A DNA stretch of 64,000 bases, taken from Rutidosis leptorrhynchoides. Lineage: Eukaryota > Streptophyta > Magnoliopsida > Asterales > Asteraceae. Every line of letters starts with the position of its first letter. Position 1 is the first letter of the stretch. The notes beneath the pieces were generated by a model. The model ran no database searches, was not told where the DNA came from, and saw only the letters and a list, made by a program, of their open reading frames with translations. A program made the translations under genes and the position numbers. Of the stretch, positions 55,719-64,000 are shown one piece after another. The stretch covers positions 34,823,501 to 34,887,500 of the forward strand of contig NC_092341.1 of the NCBI RefSeq assembly GCF_046630445.1. Reading direction: 5' to 3'.

Positions 55719-58539
55719 AAGCGTTACTTGTCCTCAAGCAATATAGTCTTAAAATAAAAATACTTGAATCACTTCTTTATTCTTCACACTTTGTACATTA
55801 GTGATTTCAATACGGCGGTATGATCAATGGTAGTAATGATGTGGTTAAAGGTGGGTGTGTCATCCACAGTTGCCTTGGGTTTAGGTCAACGACACTTGCA
55901 ATTAAATAGCCGATTTACTTTCGGTTTCCAAAGCAAAGTGCACATTTGAAAGGCGGTTTACAGTCCCACATGACTATAAAAATGTAGATCCTTTAGGAAA
56001 TTAGATCTTTATGAAAACATTTGATCTTTTGAAAATTCAAGCTAGATTTTACCCTAGACAAGTTTTCTGATTTGATCCATCATTGGTGTTGCAAAATATA
56101 TTTGTGGATCATTATTTTGGCTAAAAATTTTAGGCTCGTGTAATCCATTGCTATCCCGGTATCGAATAGCACACATCCAGTTTACTTGTTCCGTATATTA
56201 CCTTTCGGTAAACTACCGTCCGGTTGTAAAGGAAAGCGATGAACAAGAAACTGTTAAGGCAATGTCTAATGACATGCATTTGTTCATGGTCTAATTACGT
56301 GTCGGATGCTAGTACTATCCTTGGTAGGAGCAATAGTAAAGATCATCCTATGATTTTTCGGTCTGGCACAAGGTCCTGTCTCCGACCATGCTATGCAACC
56401 ACCGTTCTTACGGTTGACACCCGATTTGGTTCAGGTGACCTAATGAATTCCAGGTGAATTCCTAGGATTTTACGTTCAATGGTAATGAACGCATTGAAAA
56501 TGGGTTTTCAGAAAACAAATCGGTTTGTAATTTTGATCAAAATATTTTCTCGTTCAAGCTCGAGTTTAGATATCATCGAATTCCATGAGTTTGAATTCTC
56601 AATCTTTAAGGTCAATCTCAAGGATTGAGTAATATCAGGCTTAAAAGCTAATTTTTAATCTTTAAGGAGATTATCTTTCTGGGGATCTGATTCATTAGTC
56701 TTATCAAGCTAATTTGCATGGTGCCCCCCCATTGTACGAGATAAATCCTTCTCATGGTTAAGATAAATCTGACAACTTGGCGACCCTGTTTAATGCTGAG
56801 GTCCGTGGATTTCCTGCTGATTTTAGTGATGACTTTTCTAGATTTTTCGTCAACCTACAGCTGGTCTGGACGACAACTTCTTGACCTAAATCAAGAAGCG
56901 CGTGTCTTTTTCGGAAGACTTTACTTCCTTTTAATGATGGAATTGATTCATCGTGTAGATCCATCTCTTCTTTTCTTTCATCGGGTAAAATGGTTTAGTT
57001 TAGTCCAAAGCAAAAGTATTTTCAGTTATTTGTTACAGATATATGTGACATATGTTTAAGATAACTTGGTAAGTTTTTCCACACTTGGCTTTTATTTTCT
57101 TTTATTTGCCTTTTTGTTCTCCTCTATTCCGTTCTTAAATGAATTTTTAACATTTTGGTTTGTTTCTCAATTTATGTCCTTTCCGAGGTTACAATAATTT
57201 CGGTGTTAAAACCTAGTTTTATCGTTCATAAATATGTATAAACATGATTTTGAGTTCATTTAATTGAAAATTTTGAAAATTTTTACTAGAATTGGGTAGT
57301 CAGTATATAAGACTAGGGCTGTTCCTTGTTATCGGAGAGCACTAGATTCTAATACAACTACTGCGTTACTAGTATTTTTAATGGTAACCCAGTGTTTAAG
57401 ATAAAAATTTTAAAATTCGAAAGAATTTAACCCCTTCCCACACTTAAGATCTTGCAATGCCCTCATTTGCAAGAAATCAGTAACAATTTAAATTATTGAG
57501 GGTGATTTGCGTAGAAAAATGATTAAATTTTACCAAAGTTTCCAAACATATTGGATTTTTTTTTAGAAATCTTTAACTTATAAAAAAAATATCAATTAAT
57601 TTTAAAAAATTGTTTCTCTTGTTATTTAGGACGAGGTCGTTTCGGATCGATGTCCTAGTCCGTCCTTCGACAAAATTTTAAAATTTGTCTTTTTGTAGCG
57701 ATTGTTTTAAAAGCTAAGATTTTTAGGGTTTTTTTTTTTTTTTTTTTTTTTTAATGTTTTTGGCATACTTTAATTCAATAAGATTAAAAATAATGATAAT
57801 AATAACTCTCGTCCCTCCCTCGGGTAAAGCAATTTCGGTTCAATGACCTAGTCTTCAACTTACGACGAATTTTAAAAATCATATTTTTAACTTAATGAGA
57901 TAAAGTAAATTTTTGTTTTTAAATTCACACAATTTAAATATAAAATTCAAAATTAATATTAAAAATTCACACCAAACTTAAAATTCGAAATGCATAAAAT
58001 TAAAAAATTCATATTTTAAAAATTAAAAATTCACACCAAACTTAATTTAAAAATTCATATTATAAATTCACACCAAACTTATATTAATTTTTCAAATATT
58101 TACAATTTTAAATATATTGTTTTTACAAAGTTTACAATATTAATTTAAGATTTATATATTAATTTTAAAAATATGGTAAAAATAAAATTAAAAATCTTTT
58201 TGGCTTTTTATCCCACTTTAATCAATCAAATATTATCAAAAATATGCGCCCCTCTTTTCGGTAAAGTAATTTCGGTTCCAAGACCTAATTTAACTCATGA
58301 CGAATTTTTGAAATATTTTGGGTTGATTGATTAAAGATATTTATACCTTAAGAATAAACGTTAAATTTCGCTGTGATGTAATAAATTTTTGAATGATATC
58401 AATAATTTCGGTCGCCAAACCTAATTTTATTCAATACCAATTTAATACTTTTTAGCGAACAAATTAGCGTTTATTATCAAAAGGTTAAAAATAAAAATAA
58501 AAATAAAAACTGTACAGACATACCTGTGAAATAGATTTC
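55719..58539 (-). other. Athila 3' non-coding region without the extra ORF
   Basis: It matches 13827-14684 and 17431-19186 of the + strand copy joined directly (junction near 57555-57565). Purine motifs appear as TTTTCCACACTT (57075-57086) and CCCCTTCCCACACTT (57431-57445). A + strand frame at about 56820-57059 shares NQEARVFFGRLYF with the other copy. Confidence 0.65.
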
Positions 58540-58956
58540 TTAGTTATATGATCTATCCCATTCATAAGATAGTCGGTTTAATTGGTTTTCCATGGCTACA
58601 TAGGCGTAACCTCGAGCATTCAGTGTCTTTTCTTCTAAACATATGAACGGTCCATCTCTGCATAAAGTAACAAATTCAGTGTTTGAATATGTTTGATTAT
58701 TTGAACATTTACCTCCATGTGACCATTTTCCGCATTTGTGACATCTTTCTAGGTGTCGTGCTCTTCTTTTCGCTGCGGATTTTGATTTTCCTTTACCAAA
58801 TTGTAACTTATTATCTTCGCATCTGGATTCTTTTCTAACTCCGTCCATTCTTTCTCTGATTACTGATACTATTTCACTTGGTAGTATGTCATTATTTCTT
58901 TTAGTGATCAAAGCGTGTAGCATTAGACCATGGTTTAGTTCACAGGCAGTCTTCAT
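58540..58956 (-). CDS. Small basic zinc-knuckle ORF downstream of pol
   Basis: 138 codons, the counterpart of 13338-13826. It has CHKCGKWSHGGKC (CX2CX4HX3C) at about residues 72-84, a basic first half, and a conserved EFVTLCRDGPFICLEEK segment after it. The two copies share most residues; the ends differ because each runs through a splice donor (here CAG followed by GTATGTC at about 58523). It sits between pol and the 3' non-coding region in both elements. Family unknown; an RNA-binding accessory protein is possible. Confidence 0.6.
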   Translation of the reverse strand: MKTACELNHGLMLHALITKRNNDILPSEIVSVIRERMDGVRKESRCEDNKLQFGKGKSKSAAKRRARHLERCHKCGKWSHGGKCSNNQTYSNTEFVTLCRDGPFICLEEKTLNARGYAYVAMENQLNRLSYEWDRSYN

Positions 58957-59117
58957 TTTGTAAAAATCTAAAAAAAATAAAAATTCAGAATGGGGAGAGA
59001 AGACTAGTTCTTTAGGGTCTGCTAGGGAAAGACCATTCGGGTTCCATTTTCGAGAACTACACGAAAATAGACAATCTAACTCTAACAGAAATACATATTA
59101 TCCTTTAAAGACTTGAT

Positions 59118-59130
59118 TCTCCCCACACTT
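59118..59130 (-). other. Polypurine-like motif at the pol end
   Basis: The minus strand reads AAGTGTGGGGAGA overlapping the pol stop, equivalent to 13166-13178. Confidence 0.5.
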
Positions 59131-62100
59131 AGTTAGCTGTGGTGTCGAAATTGTGATTAACTTCGTTGTCGACTTCCATCGGACCATGTATGTAATGTTT
59201 AACTCTGTGACCATTAACTTTAAATTCAATCCCATTTGAATTTATTAATTCTATCATTCCGTATGGGAAAACTCTTTTGACTATGAATGGTCCAGACCAT
59301 CTTGATTTCAATTTTCCAGGAAATAGCTTGAATCGTGAATTGAAAAGAAGAACTCTGTCTCCTTCTTTAAATTCTTTTGAACTTCTGATTCTTTTATCAT
59401 GCCATTTCTTCGTTCTTTCCTTATAGATTAACGAATTTTCGTATGCTTCATGTCTTAATTCTTCTAATTCGTTTAGTTGACTTAATCGTAGACGTCCGGC
59501 TTCATGTAAATCAAGATTACCTGTTTTCAAAGCCCAAAATGCTTTGTGTTCAATTTCTACTGGAAGATGACATGCTTTTCCATAAACAAGTCTAAAAGGT
59601 GTGGTTCCAATTGGAGTTTTGTAGGCTGTTCTAAAAGCCCAGAGTGCATCCTCCAATTTAATGGACCATTCCTTCGGATTTGATCCTACGGTTTTCTCTA
59701 GAATACGTTTTAAAGCTCGGTTGGTATTTTCAACTTGTCCACTTGTTTGTGGATGATATGCGGTGGAGATTTTATGAGTTACTCCATATCTTTTAAGAAC
59801 TTTCTCAAGTTGATTATTACAGAAATGAGTACCCCGATCACTTATTAAAGCTTTCGGTGTTCCAAACCTTGCAAAAAGACGTTTTAAAAAGTTGACTACA
59901 ACTCGTGCATCGTTAGTTGGGAGAGCTTGTGCTTCCGCCCATTTAGATACATAATCAATGGCTACGAGTATATATAGATTATTATGAGATTTTGGAAATG
60001 GACCCATAAAGTCAATACCCCAAATGTCAAATACTTCACATACTTGGATGACATTTTGTGGCATTTCATCACGTTGACTTATTTTTCCGGCCCTTTGACA
60101 AGCATCACAGGATTTGCAAAGAAGGTGTGCGTCTTTGTAAATTGTTGGCCAATAGAATCCAGCATCATAAACTTTTCTTGCTGTTAGTTGAGGCCCATAA
60201 TGCCCTCCTGTTGGTCCTGTGTGACAATGGTTTAATATTTTACTAGCTTCATCTCCAAATACACATCGGCGTATTATTCCATCGGGACAACTTTTAAACA
60301 AATGTGGATCTTCCCAGAAATAGTGTTTTATATCACTGAAGAATTTTTTTCGTCTTTGGTACGATAATCCTTTTTCAAGGAATCCACAAACTAAGTAGTT
60401 TGCATAGTCTGCAAACCATGGGATTTCTTTATAATCTATCTTCAATAGATATTCATCCGAAAAGTTGTCTTGTATGGCCGATTCATTCAGAACTTCTAAT
60501 TCGGGATTTTCAAGACGAGAAAGATGATCAGCGGCGAGATTTTCTGCTCCTCTTTTATCTCGGATTTCAATATCAAATTCTTGTAAGAGTAAGATCCAAC
60601 GGATTAATCTTGGTTTAGCATCTTGTTTTGAAAATAGGTATCTAAGAGCAGAATGGTCGGTATAGACCACCGTTTTTGCTAGAACGAGATATGATCGAAA
60701 TTTTTCAAAAGCAAAGACAATAGCAAGGAGTTCTTTTTCAGTAGTTGTATAGTTCGTTTGTGCTCCTTGTAATGTCTTACTAGCATAATATATAGGTTGA
60801 AATCGTTTTTCAATCCTTTGTCCTAAAACGGCTCCCATTGCAAAATCACTTGCATCGCACATTAGTTCAAATGGTAGATTCCAATTTGGTGTTATCATGA
60901 TCGGCGCATTAGTGAGTTTCTCTTTAAGAATATTAAAAGATTTGATACACTCATCTGAAAAGATGAATGGCGCATCCTTTCCTAGGAGTTTATTCATAGG
61001 AGTGGCAATTTTAGAAAAATCTTTTATGAAACGTCGGTAAAAACCGGCATGCCCTAGAAAACTCCTAACTCCTCTAACATTGGTGGGATGTGGAATTTTA
61101 GCAATTACATCTACTTTAGCTCTATCCACTTCAATTCCTTCTTTTGAAATTTTATGTCCAAGAACGATGCCTTCTTTAACCATGAAATGGCATTTCTCCC
61201 AATTAAGAACTAGATTTGATTGTTCGCATCTAATAAGCATTCGTTCAAGATTAACTAAACATGATTCAAATGTATCACCGAAGACTGAAAAGTCATCCAT
61301 GAAAACTTCCATGCATTTTTCTATCATGTCATGAAAAATCGCCATCATACACCTTTGAAAGGTTGCAGGGGCGTTACAAAGTCCAAATGGCATGCGTTTG
61401 TAAGCAAAAGTACCATAAGGGCACGTGAATGTGGTTTTCTCTTGATCTTCGGGTGCTATTGGAATTTGAAAATATCCGGAAAATCCATCTAGAAAACAAT
61501 AGTAACTATTTCCGGCTAATCTTTCCAACATTTGATCTATGAAAGGTAAGGGAAAGTGATCTTTTCTGGTGGCGTCATTTAATTTTCTATAATCAATACA
61601 TACACGCCATCCTGTTACAGTCCTAGTAGGAATAAGCTCATTTTTCTCATTTGTAATGACAGTCATGCCACCCTTCTTAGGTACGCATTGAACTGGGCAT
61701 ACCCATGGACTATCAGAGATTGGATAAATTAAACCTGCATCTAGCAGTTTAATAATCTCTTTTTTAACTACATCTTGCATATTAGGATTTAGTCTTCGTT
61801 GGCGTTGCACATACGTTTTATGACCTTCTTCCATAAGGATTTTATGTGTGCAATACGAAGGACTTATTCCTTTAATATCATGAATCTTCCATGCAATGAC
61901 TGGTTTATGAGCTTTCAACACAGAAATGAGTTGTGATTTCTCATTTTCAGTAAGAGAAGACGATATTATTACAGGTAATTCAGATTCACCATGTAAATAA
62001 GCGTATTCCAAATGGTTTGGAAGTGGCTTTAACTCTAATTTCGGAGGTTCTTCTATCGATGATTTGTATCGATATCTGTCTTCTTCTTTTAGCATTTGAA

Positions 62101-63325
62101 TTTCTTCTGTTGTTGGTTCATATCCATTAGCTATTAGTGTATCTAACATTTCAGCTTCATCAATTTGTTCTGTTCCTTCTCCTAAAGAACATTCTCCTGT
62201 TCCTTGTAATTCTGGAAATTCTTCTAATAATTCTGCATGTGCATCGATAGTTTGAATATAATAACATGTATCATCTGCAGATTGTGGTTGTTGCATTGCT
62301 CTATCAACTGAAAAGGTAACACTCTCATCCTCTATACTTAGGGTCAATTTCTTACCGAACACGTCTATCATTGCTTTAGCCGTGTTTAAGAATGGTCTTC
62401 CTAATATGAGAGGAACTTGAGAATCTTCTTCCATGTCCAGAACAACAAAATCTACTGGAAATACTAAAGTACCAACTTTAACTAGCATGTTCTCCATTAT
62501 CCCTCTAGGATATTTTATTGATCTATCGGCTAGTTGTATGCTTATTCTGGTTGGTTTCAATTCTCCAAGGTCTAGTTTAGTGTATAGTGAATACGGCATT
62601 AGATTTATACTAGCACCTAAGTCTGCCAATGCTTCTATTGAACTAAGACTACCCAGAAAACATGGAATTGTGAAACTTCCTGGATCAGATAATTTTTCTG
62701 GTATCTTATTCAACAGCACTGCTGAACAATTAGCATTCATAGTAACAGCCGAGAGTTCTTCCATTTTCTTTCTATTTGAAATTAGATCTTTCAAGAATTT
62801 AGCATATCTAGGCATTCCTGAAATCACATCAATGAAAGGAAGATTTACATTTATCTGTTTAAACATATCCAAGAATTTGGATTGCTCGGCTTCAAGTTTC
62901 TCTTTCTTCATTTTACTCGGGTAAGGAAGTGGTGGTTGGTAAGGTTTAACATAAGGTTTATCCTTAACTTTGCTATCTTCATTAACCTTCTCAACTACCG
63001 GTTCTTTTTCCTTATCTTGATCAGGTTGTGGTTCTTGTGGAGTAGGAATAGCTTCATCAGAAGTTACAGGTATTTCAGGTGGTTTAAGTGTTGTACCACT
63101 TCTTGTGGTAATGGCTTTAGCTGTTTCATTCCGGGGATTAGCATTTGTATTACTAGGTAGACTTCCCGGTTTTCTTTCACCTATTAATCTTGCTAGGTTA
63201 CTTACTTCTTGTTCCAGATTTTGAATAGAAGCTTGTTGATTTCTAAATGCTTGAGCATTTTGTTCATTGGTTTGTTTCTGAGATGTGAAAAACTGCGTTT
63301 GAGTTTCAACTAGCTTTGTCATCAT
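59129..63325 (-). CDS. pol: Athila pol (with gag C-terminal part): intact protease, RT, RNase H and integrase frame
   Basis: A single 1398-codon frame without stops. Residues 1-220 are the Gln-rich and Lys/Pro-rich linker from gag. The protease active site DLGASIN starts at D235. RT covers about 470-730 with FMDD at about 675-678. RNase H follows at about 830-960 ([15 protein letters not shown], then the TDHSALRYL segment). The integrase zinc finger lies around 1030-1080 and the DDE core around 1100-1210 ([25 protein letters not shown]). The product would copy the RNA to DNA in the particle and integrate it in the nucleus. The frame has no lesion, but it is cut off from gag by the 14-bp deletion at about 63341; the first Met used here is only the first one after that break. 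Confidence 0.9.
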   Translation of the reverse strand: MMTKLVETQTQFFTSQKQTNEQNAQAFRNQQASIQNLEQEVSNLARLIGERKPGSLPSNTNANPRNETAKAITTRSGTTLKPPEIPVTSDEAIPTPQEPQPDQDKEKEPVVEKVNEDSKVKDKPYVKPYQPPLPYPSKMKKEKLEAEQSKFLDMFKQINVNLPFIDVISGMPRYAKFLKDLISNRKKMEELSAVTMNANCSAVLLNKIPEKLSDPGSFTIPCFLGSLSSIEALADLGASINLMPYSLYTKLDLGELKPTRISIQLADRSIKYPRGIMENMLVKVGTLVFPVDFVVLDMEEDSQVPLILGRPFLNTAKAMIDVFGKKLTLSIEDESVTFSVDRAMQQPQSADDTCYYIQTIDAHAELLEEFPELQGTGECSLGEGTEQIDEAEMLDTLIANGYEPTTEEIQMLKEEDRYRYKSSIEEPPKLELKPLPNHLEYAYLHGESELPVIISSSLTENEKSQLISVLKAHKPVIAWKIHDIKGISPSYCTHKILMEEGHKTYVQRQRRLNPNMQDVVKKEIIKLLDAGLIYPISDSPWVCPVQCVPKKGGMTVITNEKNELIPTRTVTGWRVCIDYRKLNDATRKDHFPLPFIDQMLERLAGNSYYCFLDGFSGYFQIPIAPEDQEKTTFTCPYGTFAYKRMPFGLCNAPATFQRCMMAIFHDMIEKCMEVFMDDFSVFGDTFESCLVNLERMLIRCEQSNLVLNWEKCHFMVKEGIVLGHKISKEGIEVDRAKVDVIAKIPHPTNVRGVRSFLGHAGFYRRFIKDFSKIATPMNKLLGKDAPFIFSDECIKSFNILKEKLTNAPIMITPNWNLPFELMCDASDFAMGAVLGQRIEKRFQPIYYASKTLQGAQTNYTTTEKELLAIVFAFEKFRSYLVLAKTVVYTDHSALRYLFSKQDAKPRLIRWILLLQEFDIEIRDKRGAENLAADHLSRLENPELEVLNESAIQDNFSDEYLLKIDYKEIPWFADYANYLVCGFLEKGLSYQRRKKFFSDIKHYFWEDPHLFKSCPDGIIRRCVFGDEASKILNHCHTGPTGGHYGPQLTARKVYDAGFYWPTIYKDAHLLCKSCDACQRAGKISQRDEMPQNVIQVCEVFDIWGIDFMGPFPKSHNNLYILVAIDYVSKWAEAQALPTNDARVVVNFLKRLFARFGTPKALISDRGTHFCNNQLEKVLKRYGVTHKISTAYHPQTSGQVENTNRALKRILEKTVGSNPKEWSIKLEDALWAFRTAYKTPIGTTPFRLVYGKACHLPVEIEHKAFWALKTGNLDLHEAGRLRLSQLNELEELRHEAYENSLIYKERTKKWHDKRIRSSKEFKEGDRVLLFNSRFKLFPGKLKSRWSGPFIVKRVFPYGMIELINSNGIEFKVNGHRVKHYIHGPMEVDNEVNHNFDTTAN

Positions 63326-64000
63326 ATCTTCTAAATTCGGCTTTTTATGGTTTGTTTTGAAAATTAGGTCTTTGCTGATTGTAATTGTTATTAGATACTT
63401 GTTGATTGGTAGGACCTTGTTGGTTGTTGTATGGAATATTTCGGTTATAATTCTGGTTTTGATTGTAAATCGGTCTTGGCGGTTGATAATTATTTCCAGG
63501 CCTTTGGTTTATGTATGAAATATTCTCTCTTTGTTCCATTGTTAATTCAATACTGAGACAATCTTTTATCAAATGTGGTCCTCCACACTGCTCACAACTA
63601 ATTCGTATTGAGTGAATATCTTTAGTCATCTTTTTCATTCGTCTCTCCACAGCATCTATCTTTGCGGAAATGGAATCTAAGTCATGGCTAGAATCGGCTC
63701 TAGCTGCTTTAGATGATCTAACGATGTCTTTTTCTTGGTGCCACTCATGTGAGTGGGAAGCAGTATTATCAATAATTTTGTAAGCATCAGTTTCGGTTTT
63801 CTTCATAATAGAACCACCAGCTGCTATATCTATGTCTTTCCTTGTAGTGATGTCGCATCCTTGGTAGAATATTTGTACTATTTGACAGGTGTCTAAACCA
63901 TGTTGCGGACATCCTCTTAACAACTTTCCATATCTAGTCCACGCCTCATATAGAGTTTCATTTGGTTTCTGTGTGAACGTAACAATTTCTGCTTGAAGTC
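63326..64000 (-). pseudogene. gag: Athila gag, partial, frameshifted before pol
   Basis: Open from the right window edge (about 63998) to a stop at 63345-63347. It includes the LLRGCPQHGL segment, a zinc-knuckle variant CEQCGGPHLIKDC and an Asn/Gln-rich tail. Against the + strand copy, 14 bp (the part after CAAAACAAACCA) are missing at about 63341, which moves the frame and creates the stop. In the + strand copy gag and pol share one frame, so this is a lesion and not programmed frameshifting. The N-terminus lies outside the window. Confidence 0.8.

Larger units (their letters stand above)
53761..64000 (-). mobile_element. Second Athila-type element, minus strand, 5' end beyond the window
   Basis: The 3' LTR is at 53761-55704, with the polypurine tract at 55705-55718, a small zinc-knuckle ORF, then pol and gag running to the right edge. 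The coding region is over 90 percent like the + strand copy. It lacks the extra-ORF cassette and has a different promoter core in its LTR. Confidence 0.9.

Noticed and set aside
63325..63347. Programmed frameshift between gag and pol
   Set aside because: The sister copy has gag and pol in one frame and the difference is a 14-bp deletion, so this is damage.
1..64000. Host protein-coding genes
   Set aside because: Every frame with recognisable similarity belongs to a transposable element.

Overview
This window is plant nuclear DNA made almost entirely of transposable elements. I can support no host protein-coding gene, rRNA gene or functional tRNA gene. The base composition is AT-rich. The LTR families, plant-type splice sites and plant retrotransposon lineages (Athila, Tat and Tekay-like Ty3/gypsy, Ty1/copia, LINE, SINE, Helitron, MITE) fit a eudicot. 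The style of several LTRs suggests Asteraceae, but that is from memory and not proven by the sequence.

Layout, left to right. 1-2529: AT-rich intergenic DNA with a 5'-truncated LINE ending in a TAA tract. 2530-4449: the first part of a Ty3/gypsy-type LTR, interrupted inside its own tandem repeat array. 4450-20070: an Athila-type Ty3/gypsy element on the + strand with 5' LTR, tRNA-Asp-type primer site, broken gag-pol, a small zinc-knuckle ORF, a spliced extra ORF with its own promoter-like module, and a truncated 3' LTR. 20071-38183: a Tat-lineage element (dual RNase H) lacking its 5' end, with a spliced antisense gene and a 3' LTR. Its integrase is split at 23144-34069 by a minus-strand Tekay-like element with a perfect 5-bp target duplication (ACACC). 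39536-43481: a Ty1/copia element with matching LTRs and target duplications (GTAAT), whose RT/RNase H segment is inverted and whose integrase is missing. 43841-44932: a Helitron 3' end and a MITE. 45749-46537: the 3' end of another Ty1/copia, cut by a second Tekay-like LTR (46538-49510) that contains a SINE head. 49511-53760: decayed gypsy interior with a small two-helix membrane ORF and tandem repeats. 53761-64000: a second Athila copy on the minus strand with nearly intact gag-pol, running off the right edge.

The most unusual feature is in the + strand Athila. A module made of two ATGCGATCGCAT palindromes spaced 32 bp apart, followed at fixed distances by CTGG and a TATA-like site, occurs in both LTRs, in the 5' leader, and directly upstream of the extra ORF. 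The minus-strand Athila shares the coding region but lacks the module in its LTR and lacks the whole cassette of about 2.75 kb that carries the extra ORF. The element therefore looks modular, with an internal transcription unit whose control region matches the LTR promoter.

The nesting gives a relative history. The Athila entered the 2530 LTR; the Tekay entered the Tat after the Tat had landed; the second Tekay-like LTR entered or truncated a copia. Comparing LTR pairs by eye gives about 98 percent identity for the Athila, Tekay and copia elements, so these insertions are recent relative to the heavily decayed coding regions of some of them.
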